From Nonomuraea sediminis (lineage in GTDB: Bacteria; Actinomycetota; Actinomycetes; Streptosporangiales; Streptosporangiaceae): DNA of 37,761 nt. Below are positions 1 to 6,703 of the stretch, piece after piece. The notes beneath the pieces were generated by a model. The model was given only the letters and a program-made list of their open reading frames with translations. It was not told where the DNA came from and ran no database searches. The position numbers and the translations under genes were made by a program. Numbering within the stretch: position 1 is the first letter of the stretch; every line of letters starts with the position of its first letter. Location of the stretch: contig NZ_JAHDTI010000032.1 of NCBI RefSeq assembly GCF_018531495.1, positions 1-37,761 of the forward strand, given 5' to 3'.

Positions 1-127
1 ACGTGCGCTGGTGGGAGAAGGGCGAGCACGCCCCCGGCGAGCTGTACCGAGCCCTGTACTCCAGGGCGTTCGGCATCGCCGAGGGCGAACTGTTCGCCGT
101 CGACCAGCCGCGCCCCGCTCCCCCGGC
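1..127. repeat. terminal direct repeat marking a circular molecule (left copy)
   Basis: Bases 1-127 are identical to bases 37635-37761. An open reading frame continues in phase through the overlap. This is what an assembler leaves at the ends of a closed circle (127 is a common maximum k-mer), so the two copies are one locus and the true length is 37,634 bp. Confidence 0.95.
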
Positions 128-1088
128 CTCGCCGCTGGTCGAGCTGCCGCCGGTCGGTGACGTGCTGGCCAGGGTCGCCGCCCACACCGGGCGCCGCGTC
201 GGCGCCGACACCGTGGCGACGCTGGCGGCCCGGGTGCACGCGCTCCGCCTGGCGGACGACGTGCTCGCCGGCGGCGACCTCATCGGCCCCGCCTTCCGCG
301 AGCTCGACGCCGCGGTGCAGGTCTACCGCCGGGGCGGCCACACCGACCAGGTCGGCCGCGAGTTGCTCGCGCTCATCGGTGAGGTCGCCCAGATCGCGGG
401 CTGGATCGCCAGCGACGCCGGGGACGTCGACCGGGCGGCCGCCACTTACCGCCTGGGCGTCAGCGCGGCCCGCGAGGCGGGCGCCGCGCTGGTGGAGTCG
501 AACCTCCTCGGCTCCCTGGCCTACCAGACCACCAACGGCGGCGACCTGGCCGAGGGTGTACGGCTGGCTCAGGCCGCCCTCGACACGGCGGCCCCGGTGC
601 CCTCGGGGCGGGCCCGCGCGCTCGCCTTCGACCGCCTGGCCTGGGCCACGGCCCGGGCGGGCGACAGCCAGGCCAGCATGCGCGCGCTGGGCGACGCCTC
701 GGCCGCGCTCGATGCGGCGACCGCCGACGAACCCGCGCTCTTCTACTGGGTCGACGCCGGCGAGCTGCAGGTCATGGAGGCGCGGGTGTACACCGAGCTA
801 CGGAGGCCGCTGCGGGCAATCCCACTGCTGACCGACGTACTCGGCCGCTACGACACTGCTCACACGCGCGAGCTCGCGCTGTACCTGTCGTGGCTGGCGG
901 TCGCCCTGGTCGACGCGGGCGAGCCGGAGGAAGCGGCGGCCGCCGCACACCGGATGCTCGACCTGTCGGCCGACCTGCCCAGCGCGCGCACCGCCGCGCG
1001 GACCCGGGACGTCATCGCACGGCTTGCCGTGCATCGTGCGGTGCCCGAGGTGGCCTCGCTGCTCGAGCGCCACCGTTCGGCGAGCTGA
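1..1088 (+). CDS. XRE-type regulator with TPR-like repeats, 3' portion (gene begins at 37481)
   Basis: This is the C-terminal 361 residues of a 413-residue protein whose start lies at 37481, across the circular joint. After the DNA-binding N-terminus comes a helical region (about residues 100-410) of alanine/leucine/arginine-rich helix pairs resembling tetratricopeptide repeats. In actinomycete XRE/TPR regulators such repeats bind peptides or partner proteins. The gene ends with TGA at 1086-1088 and runs into a strong hairpin (1089-1116) shared with the convergent GntR gene. It is divergent from the 37030-37386 gene. The family is known for regulating development and plasmid functions; the target here is unknown. 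The internal GTG at position 3 is not the real start, because the frame stays open upstream with a better ATG. Confidence 0.8.
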   Translation, partial: VRWWEKGEHAPGELYRALYSRAFGIAEGELFAVDQPRPAPPASPLVELPPVGDVLARVAAHTGRRVGADTVATLAARVHALRLADDVLAGGDLIGPAFRELDAAVQVYRRGGHTDQVGRELLALIGEVAQIAGWIASDAGDVDRAAATYRLGVSAAREAGAALVESNLLGSLAYQTTNGGDLAEGVRLAQAALDTAAPVPSGRARALAFDRLAWATARAGDSQASMRALGDASAALDAATADEPALFYWVDAGELQVMEARVYTELRRPLRAIPLLTDVLGRYDTAHTRELALYLSWLAVALVDAGEPEEAAAAAHRMLDLSADLPSARTAARTRDVIARLAVHRAVPEVASLLERHRSAS

Positions 1089-1116
1089 CCGCCCCCGGCC
1101 GTACGGCCCGGGGCGG
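1089..1116. terminator. bidirectional hairpin between convergent genes
   Basis: A GC-rich inverted repeat (CCGCCCC...GGGGCGG with inner CCGTACGG) fills the 33-bp gap between the stops of the XRE/TPR gene and the GntR gene. There is no clear T-run, as is usual for actinomycete terminators. Confidence 0.6.
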
Positions 1117-1121
1117 CGGGT

Positions 1122-1418
1122 TCACTTGCCCTTGGCCTGTTCCTGCGCGCGCTCCTGGGCGTGCTCGGTGACGAAGGTCCCGCGGCCCTGTACTGCCTCG
1201 ATCAGCCCAGCCTCGCGCAGCACGCGGAGCGCCTTGCGCACGCTGTCGCGGCCGAGGTCGTGCTCCTCCATAAGGACCTTCTCCGTGGGGATCACCCGGC
1301 CCGGCCGGAGCTGCCCCATGGCGATCTGGTCACGCAGGATCACCGCGAGCTGCCGATAGACCGGCATGGCGGCGTCGTGATCCACCTTCGCGGCCTCGCG
1401 CTCCTCGGTCATGACCAT
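1122..1418 (-). CDS. short GntR-family transcriptional regulator
   Basis: This is a stand-alone winged helix-turn-helix of the GntR family, about 98 residues. The typical pattern is visible: P-x-Y-x-Q-L, then G-x-L-x-P-G-x-x-I-P-T-E, then a recognition helix (D-S-V-R-K-A-L) and the wing G-R-G-T-F-V. The usual C-terminal effector domain is absent; a charged tail replaces it. Starts are possible at 1418 (chosen), 1412 or 1481. The 1481 start would lie inside the operator-like dyad at 1465-1484, which fits autoregulation of a leaderless message. Short GntR proteins act as copy-number or transfer repressors in actinomycete elements (KorSA of pSAM2 is a larger GntR relative). The same dyad occurs at 37362-37381 and more weakly at 34104-34123, so this protein may control three promoters. 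Confidence 0.85.
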   Translation of the reverse strand: MVMTEEREAAKVDHDAAMPVYRQLAVILRDQIAMGQLRPGRVIPTEKVLMEEHDLGRDSVRKALRVLREAGLIEAVQGRGTFVTEHAQERAQEQAKGK

Positions 1419-1464
1419 GGACCGTAGATGTCCGCCAACGCGCCCCTTCGCCCGCCTACGACTG

Positions 1465-1484
1465 CAAACAACTACAGACATTTG
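1465..1484. promoter_or_regulatory. dyad operator, candidate GntR site 1
   Basis: Read on the minus strand this is CAAATGTCTGTAGTTGTTTG, with dyad symmetry CAAAnnnCTnnAGnnnTTTG. It lies between the GntR gene and the divergent gene starting at 1512. The copy at 37362-37381 differs at three positions of 20. That the GntR protein binds here is an inference from position and symmetry. Confidence 0.55.
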
Positions 1485-1511
1485 CCAACCACAGAGCTAC
1501 GCTGGGAAATC

Positions 1512-1787
1512 ATGAGCAGGCTTGCCGGTGATCTCCACTACGCGCACCCGCGCACCCGGGCGTCCGCCTGGGCGATCGAATGGGGCCTGCCTGGCTGCGA
1601 GGTTCCGCGAGAGCACGTGATCGAGTGGACCTGTTCGTGCAGAACGATCCGCTATGAGCTCATCGCCGGCGCCGGGGCGATGTGGATTCGCCGATTCGAG
1701 GGCGACCAGGTGCTCGAGACGCACCGCACGGCGGCCGCGCTCATCCGCGAACTGTGGGCCGACCTGCTCGACGGCGACGCCGCGTAA
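1512..1787 (+). CDS. hypothetical protein, 91 residues
   Basis: I do not recognise a family. The protein has a tryptophan-rich N-terminal half, a Cys-Ser-Cys motif (about residues 44-46) and a helical C-terminus. The compact hydrophobic/charged pattern looks like a folded small domain. The start at 1512 was chosen because it follows a TGGGA stretch and because the upstream in-frame extension would cross the operator at 1465-1484. It is divergent from the GntR gene and may share its control. It ends convergently with the toxin-like gene, with a hairpin between them. Confidence 0.6.
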   Translation: MSRLAGDLHYAHPRTRASAWAIEWGLPGCEVPREHVIEWTCSCRTIRYELIAGAGAMWIRRFEGDQVLETHRTAAALIRELWADLLDGDAA

Positions 1788-1804
1788 GGCGGGCTCAGCC
1801 CGCC
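1788..1804. terminator. small bidirectional hairpin
   Basis: GGCGGGC-tca-GCCCGCC directly follows the stop of the 1512-1787 gene and overlaps the last codons of the convergent gene that ends at 1795. Confidence 0.45.
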
Positions 1805-2043
1805 CAGACCACCTCGTACACCGAGACGGTACGGCGGGGCCGGTCGACGTAGAACGCGGCGAGGCCAGCGTCTCCGAACTCGACCTCCCGGTAGTTCGGA
1901 TCATCGCGCTGACCAGCGCTGGAGTTCTTGAACGGGTCATCGCCGACGCGGGCCAGGGCCTCAAGGAGAGACACGAACGCGGCCTCAGGCAGGCCGACGA
2001 TGGCGGCTGATCCGGTCGCGTGGAAGATCACGCGAAAGTTCAC
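1795..2043 (-). CDS. RelE/ParE-like toxin of a type II toxin-antitoxin pair
   Basis: This 82-residue protein has the size and outline of actinomycete RelE/ParE-fold toxins. An N-terminal strand is followed by a helix with L-P-E and a D-D-P turn, then strands with Y-R-E-V-x-F-G-D and a final strand ending in V-V-W-A-G. The start is GTG at 2043. It overlaps the TGA of the upstream DUF6247 gene by four bases (GTGA), so the two are translationally coupled, as in toxin-antitoxin operons. RelE/ParE toxins cut mRNA on ribosomes or poison gyrase; which applies here cannot be read from sequence. The assignment rests on size, pattern and context rather than a decisive catalytic motif. Confidence 0.6.
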   Translation of the reverse strand: MNFRVIFHATGSAAIVGLPEAAFVSLLEALARVGDDPFKNSSAGQRDDPNYREVEFGDAGLAAFYVDRPRRTVSVYEVVWAG

Positions 2044-2378
2044 GCAGCGCCCCCGGCGCGCTCAGCGAATACGTCGGCGAGCGTGCGGCCCGGGAACGGG
2101 CTCTCGATCTGGTCGGCCTCCAGCCACGGACCCCCGGAGCCGGTGCGGGCATCCTCGGCGCGCTGGTCGTGACCGGGGCGGGAGTACATGATCGCGCGCA
2201 AGTGCCAGCGCTTGAGAACCTGCTGCAGCTCGCGGTAGCGCCACGTCTCGTGCGCGGCCGCGACCATGGCGGCGCGGTAGTCGTTCAGGAACCGCTCGTG
2301 GTACTGCTGCGGCAGTGTGCTCAGGATGTCGTCAGGGTCGTACCCGGGGCCGTGGGGCTCGGCTGGCTGAGCTGACAC
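2040..2378 (-). CDS. DUF6247 family protein, probable antitoxin
   Basis: This 112-residue protein resembles the actinomycete DUF6247 family. It has an N-terminal P-x-x-P-D-D-I-L segment, a helix ending F-L-N-D-Y-R-A-A-M, then a helix with W-R-Y-R-E-L-Q-Q-V-L and W-H-L-R-A. DUF6247 genes are often found just upstream of small RelE-like genes, which is the arrangement here. The GTG start at 2378 has a good ribosome-binding site (GGAGGG, 7 bases upstream). The start lies inside the end of the 2321-2614 gene, suggesting one operon. A role as antitoxin is inferred from the coupled toxin-like gene. Confidence 0.65.
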   Translation of the reverse strand: MSAQPAEPHGPGYDPDDILSTLPQQYHERFLNDYRAAMVAAAHETWRYRELQQVLKRWHLRAIMYSRPGHDQRAEDARTGSGGPWLEADQIESPFPGRTLADVFAERAGGAA

Positions 2379-2614
2379 GGTGCGCCCTCCTGATCGTCTG
2401 GTCTGTGCTGATTCAGCCTACTGCCCCTCGGTGGCGGCGTCAGGGGCCACGCTTCGGGACCGAGGCGGGTATCGAGACGAAGCGCCACGGCGGCGGGCAC
2501 CTGCTCGCGGCAGGTCCAGCGGGCGCCGCACAGGCACACCACGGCGGGGGCGGCCTGGTCGTCGTCGACCAGCGGTACGGCTGCCTCGTGCGGGCAGAGG
2601 GCGGGGTCGGTCAC
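2321..2614 (-). CDS. small zinc-ribbon-like protein, 97 residues
   Basis: The N-terminus starts at GTG 2614 and carries C-P-H-E-A, then V-V-C-L-C-G-A-R-W-x-C. This Cys/His pattern is typical of small actinomycete zinc-knuckle proteins. The C-terminal third is low-complexity and overlaps the start of the DUF6247 gene by 58 bases. The frame stays open upstream to 2824, but that part is arginine/proline-rich shadow sequence, so the GTG right before the conserved motif was chosen although its ribosome-binding site is weak. Function unknown. Confidence 0.5.
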   Translation of the reverse strand: MTDPALCPHEAAVPLVDDDQAAPAVVCLCGARWTCREQVPAAVALRLDTRLGPEAWPLTPPPRGSRLNQHRPDDQEGAPCQLSQPSPTAPGTTLTTS

Positions 2615-2875
2615 GAGGTGCGACCGTAGCCTCGGCAGGGCCCCGGAGCTGGGCGGACGCCGGAATCGGCGGGTTCGTCCGAGGCCCTGGCGCCCGCGGG
2701 TCAGCCTGCCCCGAGAGCGGGCGGTCGTCGGCAGGACGGCCGCCGCGCCGGCGAGGCGGCCACCGGGTCGACGTCGACCCGCTCGGCATGCACCCGGTAC
2801 GGCCCGGCGGTAGTGCCTCCCCACTGATGACGTAGCGCCGAGCCTGGGGCCAAAAGAGTCGTTCGTCGGTCGCGC
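2615..2875. other. 260-bp stretch with no convincing gene
   Basis: Several frames stay open here, but all give arginine/proline-rich products typical of shadow frames in high-GC DNA. The right end (from 2845) enters the threefold repeat described separately. No promoter could be assigned. Confidence 0.4.
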
Positions 2876-2932
2876 TCAAGATCGCCTACTGGGGCCAGAA
2901 GACTCGTTCCCTTGGGGCCGGAAGGGTCGTTC
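2845..2932. repeat. three imperfect 20-bp direct repeats
   Basis: Copies lie at 2845-2864, 2890-2909 and 2913-2932, with consensus TGGGGCCrrAAGrsTCGTTC. Spacing is 45 then 23 bp. They sit just downstream of the 2983-4161 gene and upstream of the zinc-ribbon/DUF6247/toxin operon. They could be protein-binding sites (iteron or operator). Confidence 0.6.
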
Positions 2933-2983
2933 AAAGCCACGCACCCGGTCGCCGTCGTCGCCCATGAGCCGGAGCTGCACCAT
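2876..2983 (-). CDS. possible 35-residue peptide coupled to the upstream gene
   Basis: The ATG at 2983 overlaps the TGA of the 2983-4161 gene (TGATG), a typical coupling. The first 15 residues begin M-V-Q-L-R-L-M-G-D-D, which looks like the first strand and turn of a small plasmid protein family. The rest is encoded by two of the three 20-bp repeats and looks degenerate. It may be a truncated relic rather than a working protein. Confidence 0.35.
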   Translation of the reverse strand: MVQLRLMGDDGDRVRGFERPFRPQGNESSGPSRRS

Positions 2984-4161
2984 CAGACATGCACCTCCCC
3001 CGCGCTGGCCTGGCTGTGGTCGAGCGCGCCGCCCTCGACGATCACGTACGTCACGTGCCGGTCCCCCTCTTCCCGCGCGGGCACCGTGGCGGCCGCACGC
3101 TGCAGCCGGCCCGCGCGGGTCAGCGTCTCCAGCACGCCGGTGGTCCCTGCGGCAGACCCGGTGATGGTCAGCCGCACCGCGTCCCGCAGGCCCGGCTGTA
3201 CCTGATGGTCCGGCGGCGCGCTCAGCCCGGGTCGGCCCGTGGCCGAGGTGTCGGCGATCCGCCGCAGCGTCAGCCATAGCCGGTCAGCCGTCCCCGGCGG
3301 CCAGGGCTGGCGCAGCCAGCCCGTGACGGGGTCGAGTTCCCCGCGCCACAGCGCCACCCGATCCCGCACGGGTGAGGGCAACCGGTCGAACTGGCGCGGC
3401 CTGTCCGGCGCGGTGAACTGTACGGGCTGGCCGAGGGCGGCAAGGCGGTCCGTCACTGGGGCGAGCGGCCGGACATCCCAGCCGACCAGGCGGCGGCCGT
3501 CGAGCGCGGCCCGCAGCGCTCCCGCCCCCTCGGCTGCTGGTACGGCGTCCGCTGGAGCCCCGGAGGTTCGCGGACCGGCCAGCCGTACCAGGATGTCGAG
3601 CAACCGGCCGCCCGTGCCGTCAACTGCCTGCACCTGGGCGGCCAACGGCGGGCGTGCGCGCCCGGCCGCCGTTCGCGGCGCCTCGTGCAGGTTGACCCAG
3701 ACCACCGCCGTGGCGTCGTCGTCGAGCAGGTCGCGCGCCCAGTCGGCCAGCGCCGTACGGCCCTCGCGCAGCCCGATCTGCTTGGCGATCAGGCGGGCGA
3801 TGTGGTTGCAGGCCACGCACCGGGGCCTGAGCCCGCGCTCCGCGAGACCCTGTTGGCACTGGGCCCCACAGTCAGCGCACACCCGCACGGTAGTGGTCGC
3901 GCGCCGCCCGGCCGCCGCGAGCTGACCAGCGGTGGCCCGGGTCGGCGGGCAGTCAGTGACGCGATACAGCGGGATGTCGGCGTCCTTGCCGCGCCAGTCC
4001 TCCCCCGCCACGTAGCCGACCACCGGCCCACCAGGCTCGCGCGGCAGATCGGCGCCGGCGAGCTGGCTCCGGCTGGCCAGACCCCAGGGCACCTCAGACC
4101 ACCACCGGTAGTAGACGGGCCCCGGCGACGGGGGCGCCTCCTCTGGCTCGTGCTCGGCCAT
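2983..4161 (-). CDS. zinc-finger protein with a degenerate exonuclease-like domain
   Basis: The protein has 392 residues and starts at ATG 4161, with GGAGG 8 bases upstream. A four-cysteine zinc site is visible near residues 95-118 (C-x2-C, then C-x2-C before N-H-I-A-R-L-I). The middle (about residues 150-265) follows the outline of DEDD 3'-5' exonucleases: a strand, then Q-V-Q-A-V-D-G-T-G-x-L-L-D-x-L-V, and later G-R-R-L-V-G-W-D-V-R-P-L. The first catalytic Asp-x-Glu is replaced by V-N-L-H, so it is probably not a working nuclease. The C-terminal 60 residues resemble a winged helix. The upstream region holds an AGTTTGCAAACT palindrome (4280-4291), so it is probably co-regulated with the 4308-4892 gene. 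The nuclease kinship is an inference. Confidence 0.6.
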   Translation of the reverse strand: MAEHEPEEAPPSPGPVYYRWWSEVPWGLASRSQLAGADLPREPGGPVVGYVAGEDWRGKDADIPLYRVTDCPPTRATAGQLAAAGRRATTTVRVCADCGAQCQQGLAERGLRPRCVACNHIARLIAKQIGLREGRTALADWARDLLDDDATAVVWVNLHEAPRTAAGRARPPLAAQVQAVDGTGGRLLDILVRLAGPRTSGAPADAVPAAEGAGALRAALDGRRLVGWDVRPLAPVTDRLAALGQPVQFTAPDRPRQFDRLPSPVRDRVALWRGELDPVTGWLRQPWPPGTADRLWLTLRRIADTSATGRPGLSAPPDHQVQPGLRDAVRLTITGSAAGTTGVLETLTRAGRLQRAAATVPAREEGDRHVTYVIVEGGALDHSQASAGEVHV

Positions 4162-4279
4162 CAAGGCCTCCGTTCGGCTCTCATGGGACCGCGGTCCCCT
4201 TGGGTGGTGATGGTTGCGACCGTACGCCCTGCGACCGACAGTTCGCAACCGGCTCCAGCGCGCTGACCTGCGATTTTCA

Positions 4280-4291
4280 AGTTTGCAAACT
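4280..4291. promoter_or_regulatory. palindromic operator copy 2 (AGTTTGCAAACT)
   Basis: This is a perfect 12-bp palindrome between the 4308-4892 gene and the 4161 start. It has the same core as 4918-4931. No third copy was noticed in the window. A second inverted repeat (GTTGCGA...GTTCGCAAC) follows at about 4213-4250. Confidence 0.6.
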
Positions 4292-4307
4292 ATTGTTCAC
4301 GCCGGAC

Positions 4308-4892
4308 TCAGTCGTGCGGGAGCGCCCGGGCGACGGCGGCCCGCAGAACGTCGCCAGGGGTGATCACCTTGGCGGCCAGCGCCTGATAGCGCTCCCAGAG
4401 CACGCCATCGGCGGGCGTGATCGGCCCGGGGTTGGCGTCCCGCAGCGCGCGAATCTCGACGATCGCGGGCATGCTCACGTTCGCGCATGCCGCCTGCAGC
4501 CGCTCGGCGAGCTCGGCGGGCAACCTGATGGGGATCACCTCCGGCCACGCCCCGTCCAGGCTGCCCGGCCAGCGGCCGGAGTGCGGCGCGGTCGGCGGGG
4601 GCGGCGGCCACGGGTGGTCCCATCCCCTCTCCCCCAGCTCGGCGCGGACCGCGTGCATCATCAGCACGTCGACCGAGTCGCACAGCTCGCCGCGCTGGCG
4701 CATGCCCTGCAGGTAGGCGCGAGCCTCGGCGCGCACCCGGGCGCGCTGGGCGGCCGGCGCCTCCGGGTCGACGGGGAACCGCTCGGCGATGAGCGCGCGC
4801 CGCGCGTTCTTCTCGGCGGCCAGGTGCTCCGCCAGGCGGGCGCGGGTGCCGTAGGAGACGCGGGCCTGAACCGGTGTGGTTGCTGCAGGCAT
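4308..4892 (-). CDS. hypothetical protein, likely DNA-binding or autoregulated
   Basis: This is a 194-residue protein of unknown family. The N-terminal 60 residues are helical and charged (R-V-S-Y-G-T-R-A-R-L-A-E-H-L-A-A-E), followed by more helices, a proline-rich linker (about residues 95-110) and a second domain containing P-I-R-L-P-A-E-L-A-E-R-L-Q. The last part resembles the start of a ribbon-helix-helix or similar DNA-binding fold. The ATG at 4892 was chosen because a good promoter places transcription start exactly on it (leaderless). An operator palindrome overlaps the -35 box, and a second copy precedes the next gene. The simplest reading is that this protein, or a partner, represses both promoters. 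Confidence 0.65.
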   Translation of the reverse strand: MPAATTPVQARVSYGTRARLAEHLAAEKNARRALIAERFPVDPEAPAAQRARVRAEARAYLQGMRQRGELCDSVDVLMMHAVRAELGERGWDHPWPPPPPTAPHSGRWPGSLDGAWPEVIPIRLPAELAERLQAACANVSMPAIVEIRALRDANPGPITPADGVLWERYQALAAKVITPGDVLRAAVARALPHD

Positions 4893-4898
4893 GGGTCT

Positions 4899-4927
4899 AT
4901 CCTGACCGGCGGCGAGTAAGTTTGCAA
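4899..4927 (-). promoter_or_regulatory. leaderless promoter of the 4308-4892 gene
   Basis: On the minus strand, -35 TTGCAA (4922-4927), a 17-bp spacer and -10 CAGGAT (4899-4904) put the start point seven bases downstream at 4892, the A of the ATG. Confidence 0.55.
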
Positions 4928-4931
4928 ACTT
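4918..4931. promoter_or_regulatory. palindromic operator copy 1 (AAGTTTGCAAACTT)
   Basis: This is a perfect 14-bp palindrome overlapping the -35 box of the 4892 promoter, a position expected for repression. The core is repeated at 4280-4291 upstream of the next gene. Confidence 0.65.
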
Positions 4932-5027
4932 CATTGATCCGGCTCCCGCCGGTGATGGCCGGGCGGGTCGCCTGGCCGGCGGCCTGGTGGCCGTCGAGCG
5001 GCCCGGGCTCACGTCCGGGCTTCGGGG

Positions 5028-5894
5028 TCAGCCTGAGCCGTACATCTGGTGGCACGCCTGGTTGCGGATAGCGAACTCGGGTTTGTGCGGCGGGAACAGC
5101 TCGTCGCACTTCTTGTCCACGAGCTCGCGGCCGCTGCTGCTCTTGCCTCGGCCGGTGCTCGTCGCGCCGGACCGGTCGGAGTCTCCCTTGCTGCGGGGCT
5201 TGGTCGTCTTCGTCGTGCGCGGCTTCTCCTGCTGCTGCTCGGCGGCTGGTCGGTCGGGCTCGACTGACAGGCGGCCGTCGCCTTCTCCGGCTTGCTCGCG
5301 CGGCTTGTGCGTGCTGCCCGGGGTGGGCGCCGGGGTGAGCGCGCCGAACGGGTCCGGGCTGGCGGTCGGCGTCTTGCCCAACAAGTTCGTGTAGGTCGGC
5401 CTCGGGGTCACGAAGAACGGCGTCCCCGAGTCGAGCGGCGTCGGCTTGGCCTCGTCGACGTAGCGCAGCGTCTTAACCGGCGTGGGTGTTGGGCTCGCCT
5501 GCGCCTGGGTGGGCGCGTCCGGCCAGGCTGCCCAGATGGCCAGGCCCACGGCGGCGGCCAGGACGCCCGCCACGGGGGCGACCGCGCGCCAGTCGATGCG
5601 TGAAGTGTCCGGGCCGTACCAAGCGCCGTCGTCCCCGTCGTCCCCGTCGTCGCCGGGGGGCATCGGCGGGGAGTACCGCCGCGGGTCCATCGGGACGTAC
5701 GGCCCTCCGTCGTCGACCGGCCCCTCGTCGACGGGCCCCTCGTCGGCGCCGCGGGCATCCTCGTCGGTCGGCCCGCCGTGCGGGCTCGGCGGCGGTCCTG
5801 TGTCGGCAGGCTCTGGCGATTGGCCCATGCCGTACGGCGCGCGGCGCCACGGTCGCGGCGGGGTCGAGAGGTTGGGGTCGTCGTGCTCGTGCAT
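5028..5894 (-). CDS. single-pass membrane protein with long proline/charged extracellular part
   Basis: This 288-residue protein starts at ATG 5894 (GGGAGA about 6 bases upstream). It has a disordered acidic N-terminus with short repeats (E-G-P-V-D and G-D-D-G-D-D), one hydrophobic segment near residues 105-125 (A-P-V-A-G-V-L-A-A-A-V-G-L-A-I-W), then a long P/T/S- and K/R-rich region. It ends in a short cysteine-containing tail (K-K-C-D-E-L-F and N-Q-A-C-H-Q-M-Y). The two cysteines may form a disulfide. The topology suggests cytoplasmic N-terminus, outside C-terminus. It is divergent from a second single-pass protein (6059-6670) of similar design, so the two may work together at the cell surface. 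No family recognised. Confidence 0.65.
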   Translation of the reverse strand: MHEHDDPNLSTPPRPWRRAPYGMGQSPEPADTGPPPSPHGGPTDEDARGADEGPVDEGPVDDGGPYVPMDPRRYSPPMPPGDDGDDGDDGAWYGPDTSRIDWRAVAPVAGVLAAAVGLAIWAAWPDAPTQAQASPTPTPVKTLRYVDEAKPTPLDSGTPFFVTPRPTYTNLLGKTPTASPDPFGALTPAPTPGSTHKPREQAGEGDGRLSVEPDRPAAEQQQEKPRTTKTTKPRSKGDSDRSGATSTGRGKSSSGRELVDKKCDELFPPHKPEFAIRNQACHQMYGSG

Positions 5895-6045
5895 GGCGTC
5901 TCCCTCGATCACTCCTGACGTGCCCCCAGCGTGGCCGAACCGATCACTGGTCGGGGCGGTACGCGCGGTGCAGAGGTAGATCTGTGACCAGCGGAAATGG
6001 CCTATATCTACGGGAATGGTGACGAGTCGGCCCGCTCCCCAGTCG

Positions 6046-6051
6046 TAAGAT
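6046..6051 (+). promoter_or_regulatory. -10 box of a leaderless promoter
   Basis: TAAGAT at 6046-6051 ends seven bases before the GTG at 6059, so transcription probably begins on the start codon. No strong -35 is evident. Confidence 0.5.
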
Positions 6052-6058
6052 CCGGTCC

Positions 6059-6670
6059 GTGACCGAAGGCGACGACGACTTAGACCGCTACGACGACCCG
6101 CCCTCATCCCGGCGGCGGTCCAGCCCGCTGGGGCCACCGTCGTTCTATGAGCCAGACCCGCCGAGGCCGCCCATGGTGAAGCTGCTCGCCGGCCTCGTCC
6201 TCCTGGCGGCCGCGATCGGCCTGGTCCTAGGGGTGAAGCCGTGGCGGCTGCTCGATTCCCCGGGCGAGGCGGCCACCTCGCCCGGGCCAGTGGTCACGGT
6301 GACCGTCTCGGCCCGGGCCAGCGCGACAGCGGTGTCGTCCCCCCACGCGAGCCCGAGCGCGCGGCCGCGCTCGCCCTCGCCCTCGACGTCGCCCTCGACG
6401 TCGCCGAGGCCGACGCGTTCGCGGTCTACGCCGCGGACCACGTCGGTGCCCACGGTGACCGTGACGAAGCGCGTGCGGGTGACGGCGACCCCGCGGCCTC
6501 CGAGGCGCTGCAAGGCGGGCTTTGAGAAGGTCGCGGGGAAGTGCGTGCCGGTCGGCGGGCCGAGCGAGCCTCCCGTAACCAAGGCTGCACAGCCCACCTG
6601 CGGGCCTGGACAGTGGTATGACCCCGAGGTCGGCTCGTGTCGGCTGGACGAGCCGCCGCTCAACGGCTGA
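6059..6670 (+). CDS. single-pass membrane protein with serine/proline linker and cysteine tail
   Basis: This 203-residue protein starts at GTG 6059, probably on a leaderless transcript. The N-terminal 38 residues are charged. A hydrophobic helix (about residues 40-60, L-L-A-G-L-V-L-L-A-A-A-I-G-L-V-L-G) follows, then a T-V-T-V-S segment, an S/P/R repeat region (S-P-S-T-S-P-S-T-S-P), a second T-V-T-V-T segment and a C-terminal module. That module has four cysteines (R-R-C-K-A-G-F, G-K-C-V-P-V, P-T-C-G-P-G-Q-W-Y and G-S-C-R-L), probably two disulfides outside the cell. It resembles secreted cysteine modules of actinomycete surface proteins. Its role in the plasmid is unknown; surface exclusion or mating contact would be guesses. 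Confidence 0.65.
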   Translation: MTEGDDDLDRYDDPPSSRRRSSPLGPPSFYEPDPPRPPMVKLLAGLVLLAAAIGLVLGVKPWRLLDSPGEAATSPGPVVTVTVSARASATAVSSPHASPSARPRSPSPSTSPSTSPRPTRSRSTPRTTSVPTVTVTKRVRVTATPRPPRRCKAGFEKVAGKCVPVGGPSEPPVTKAAQPTCGPGQWYDPEVGSCRLDEPPLNG

Positions 6671-6703
6671 AGGCTCCTCCTCTGGCGGCCGCTGGGGCGG
6701 GCT

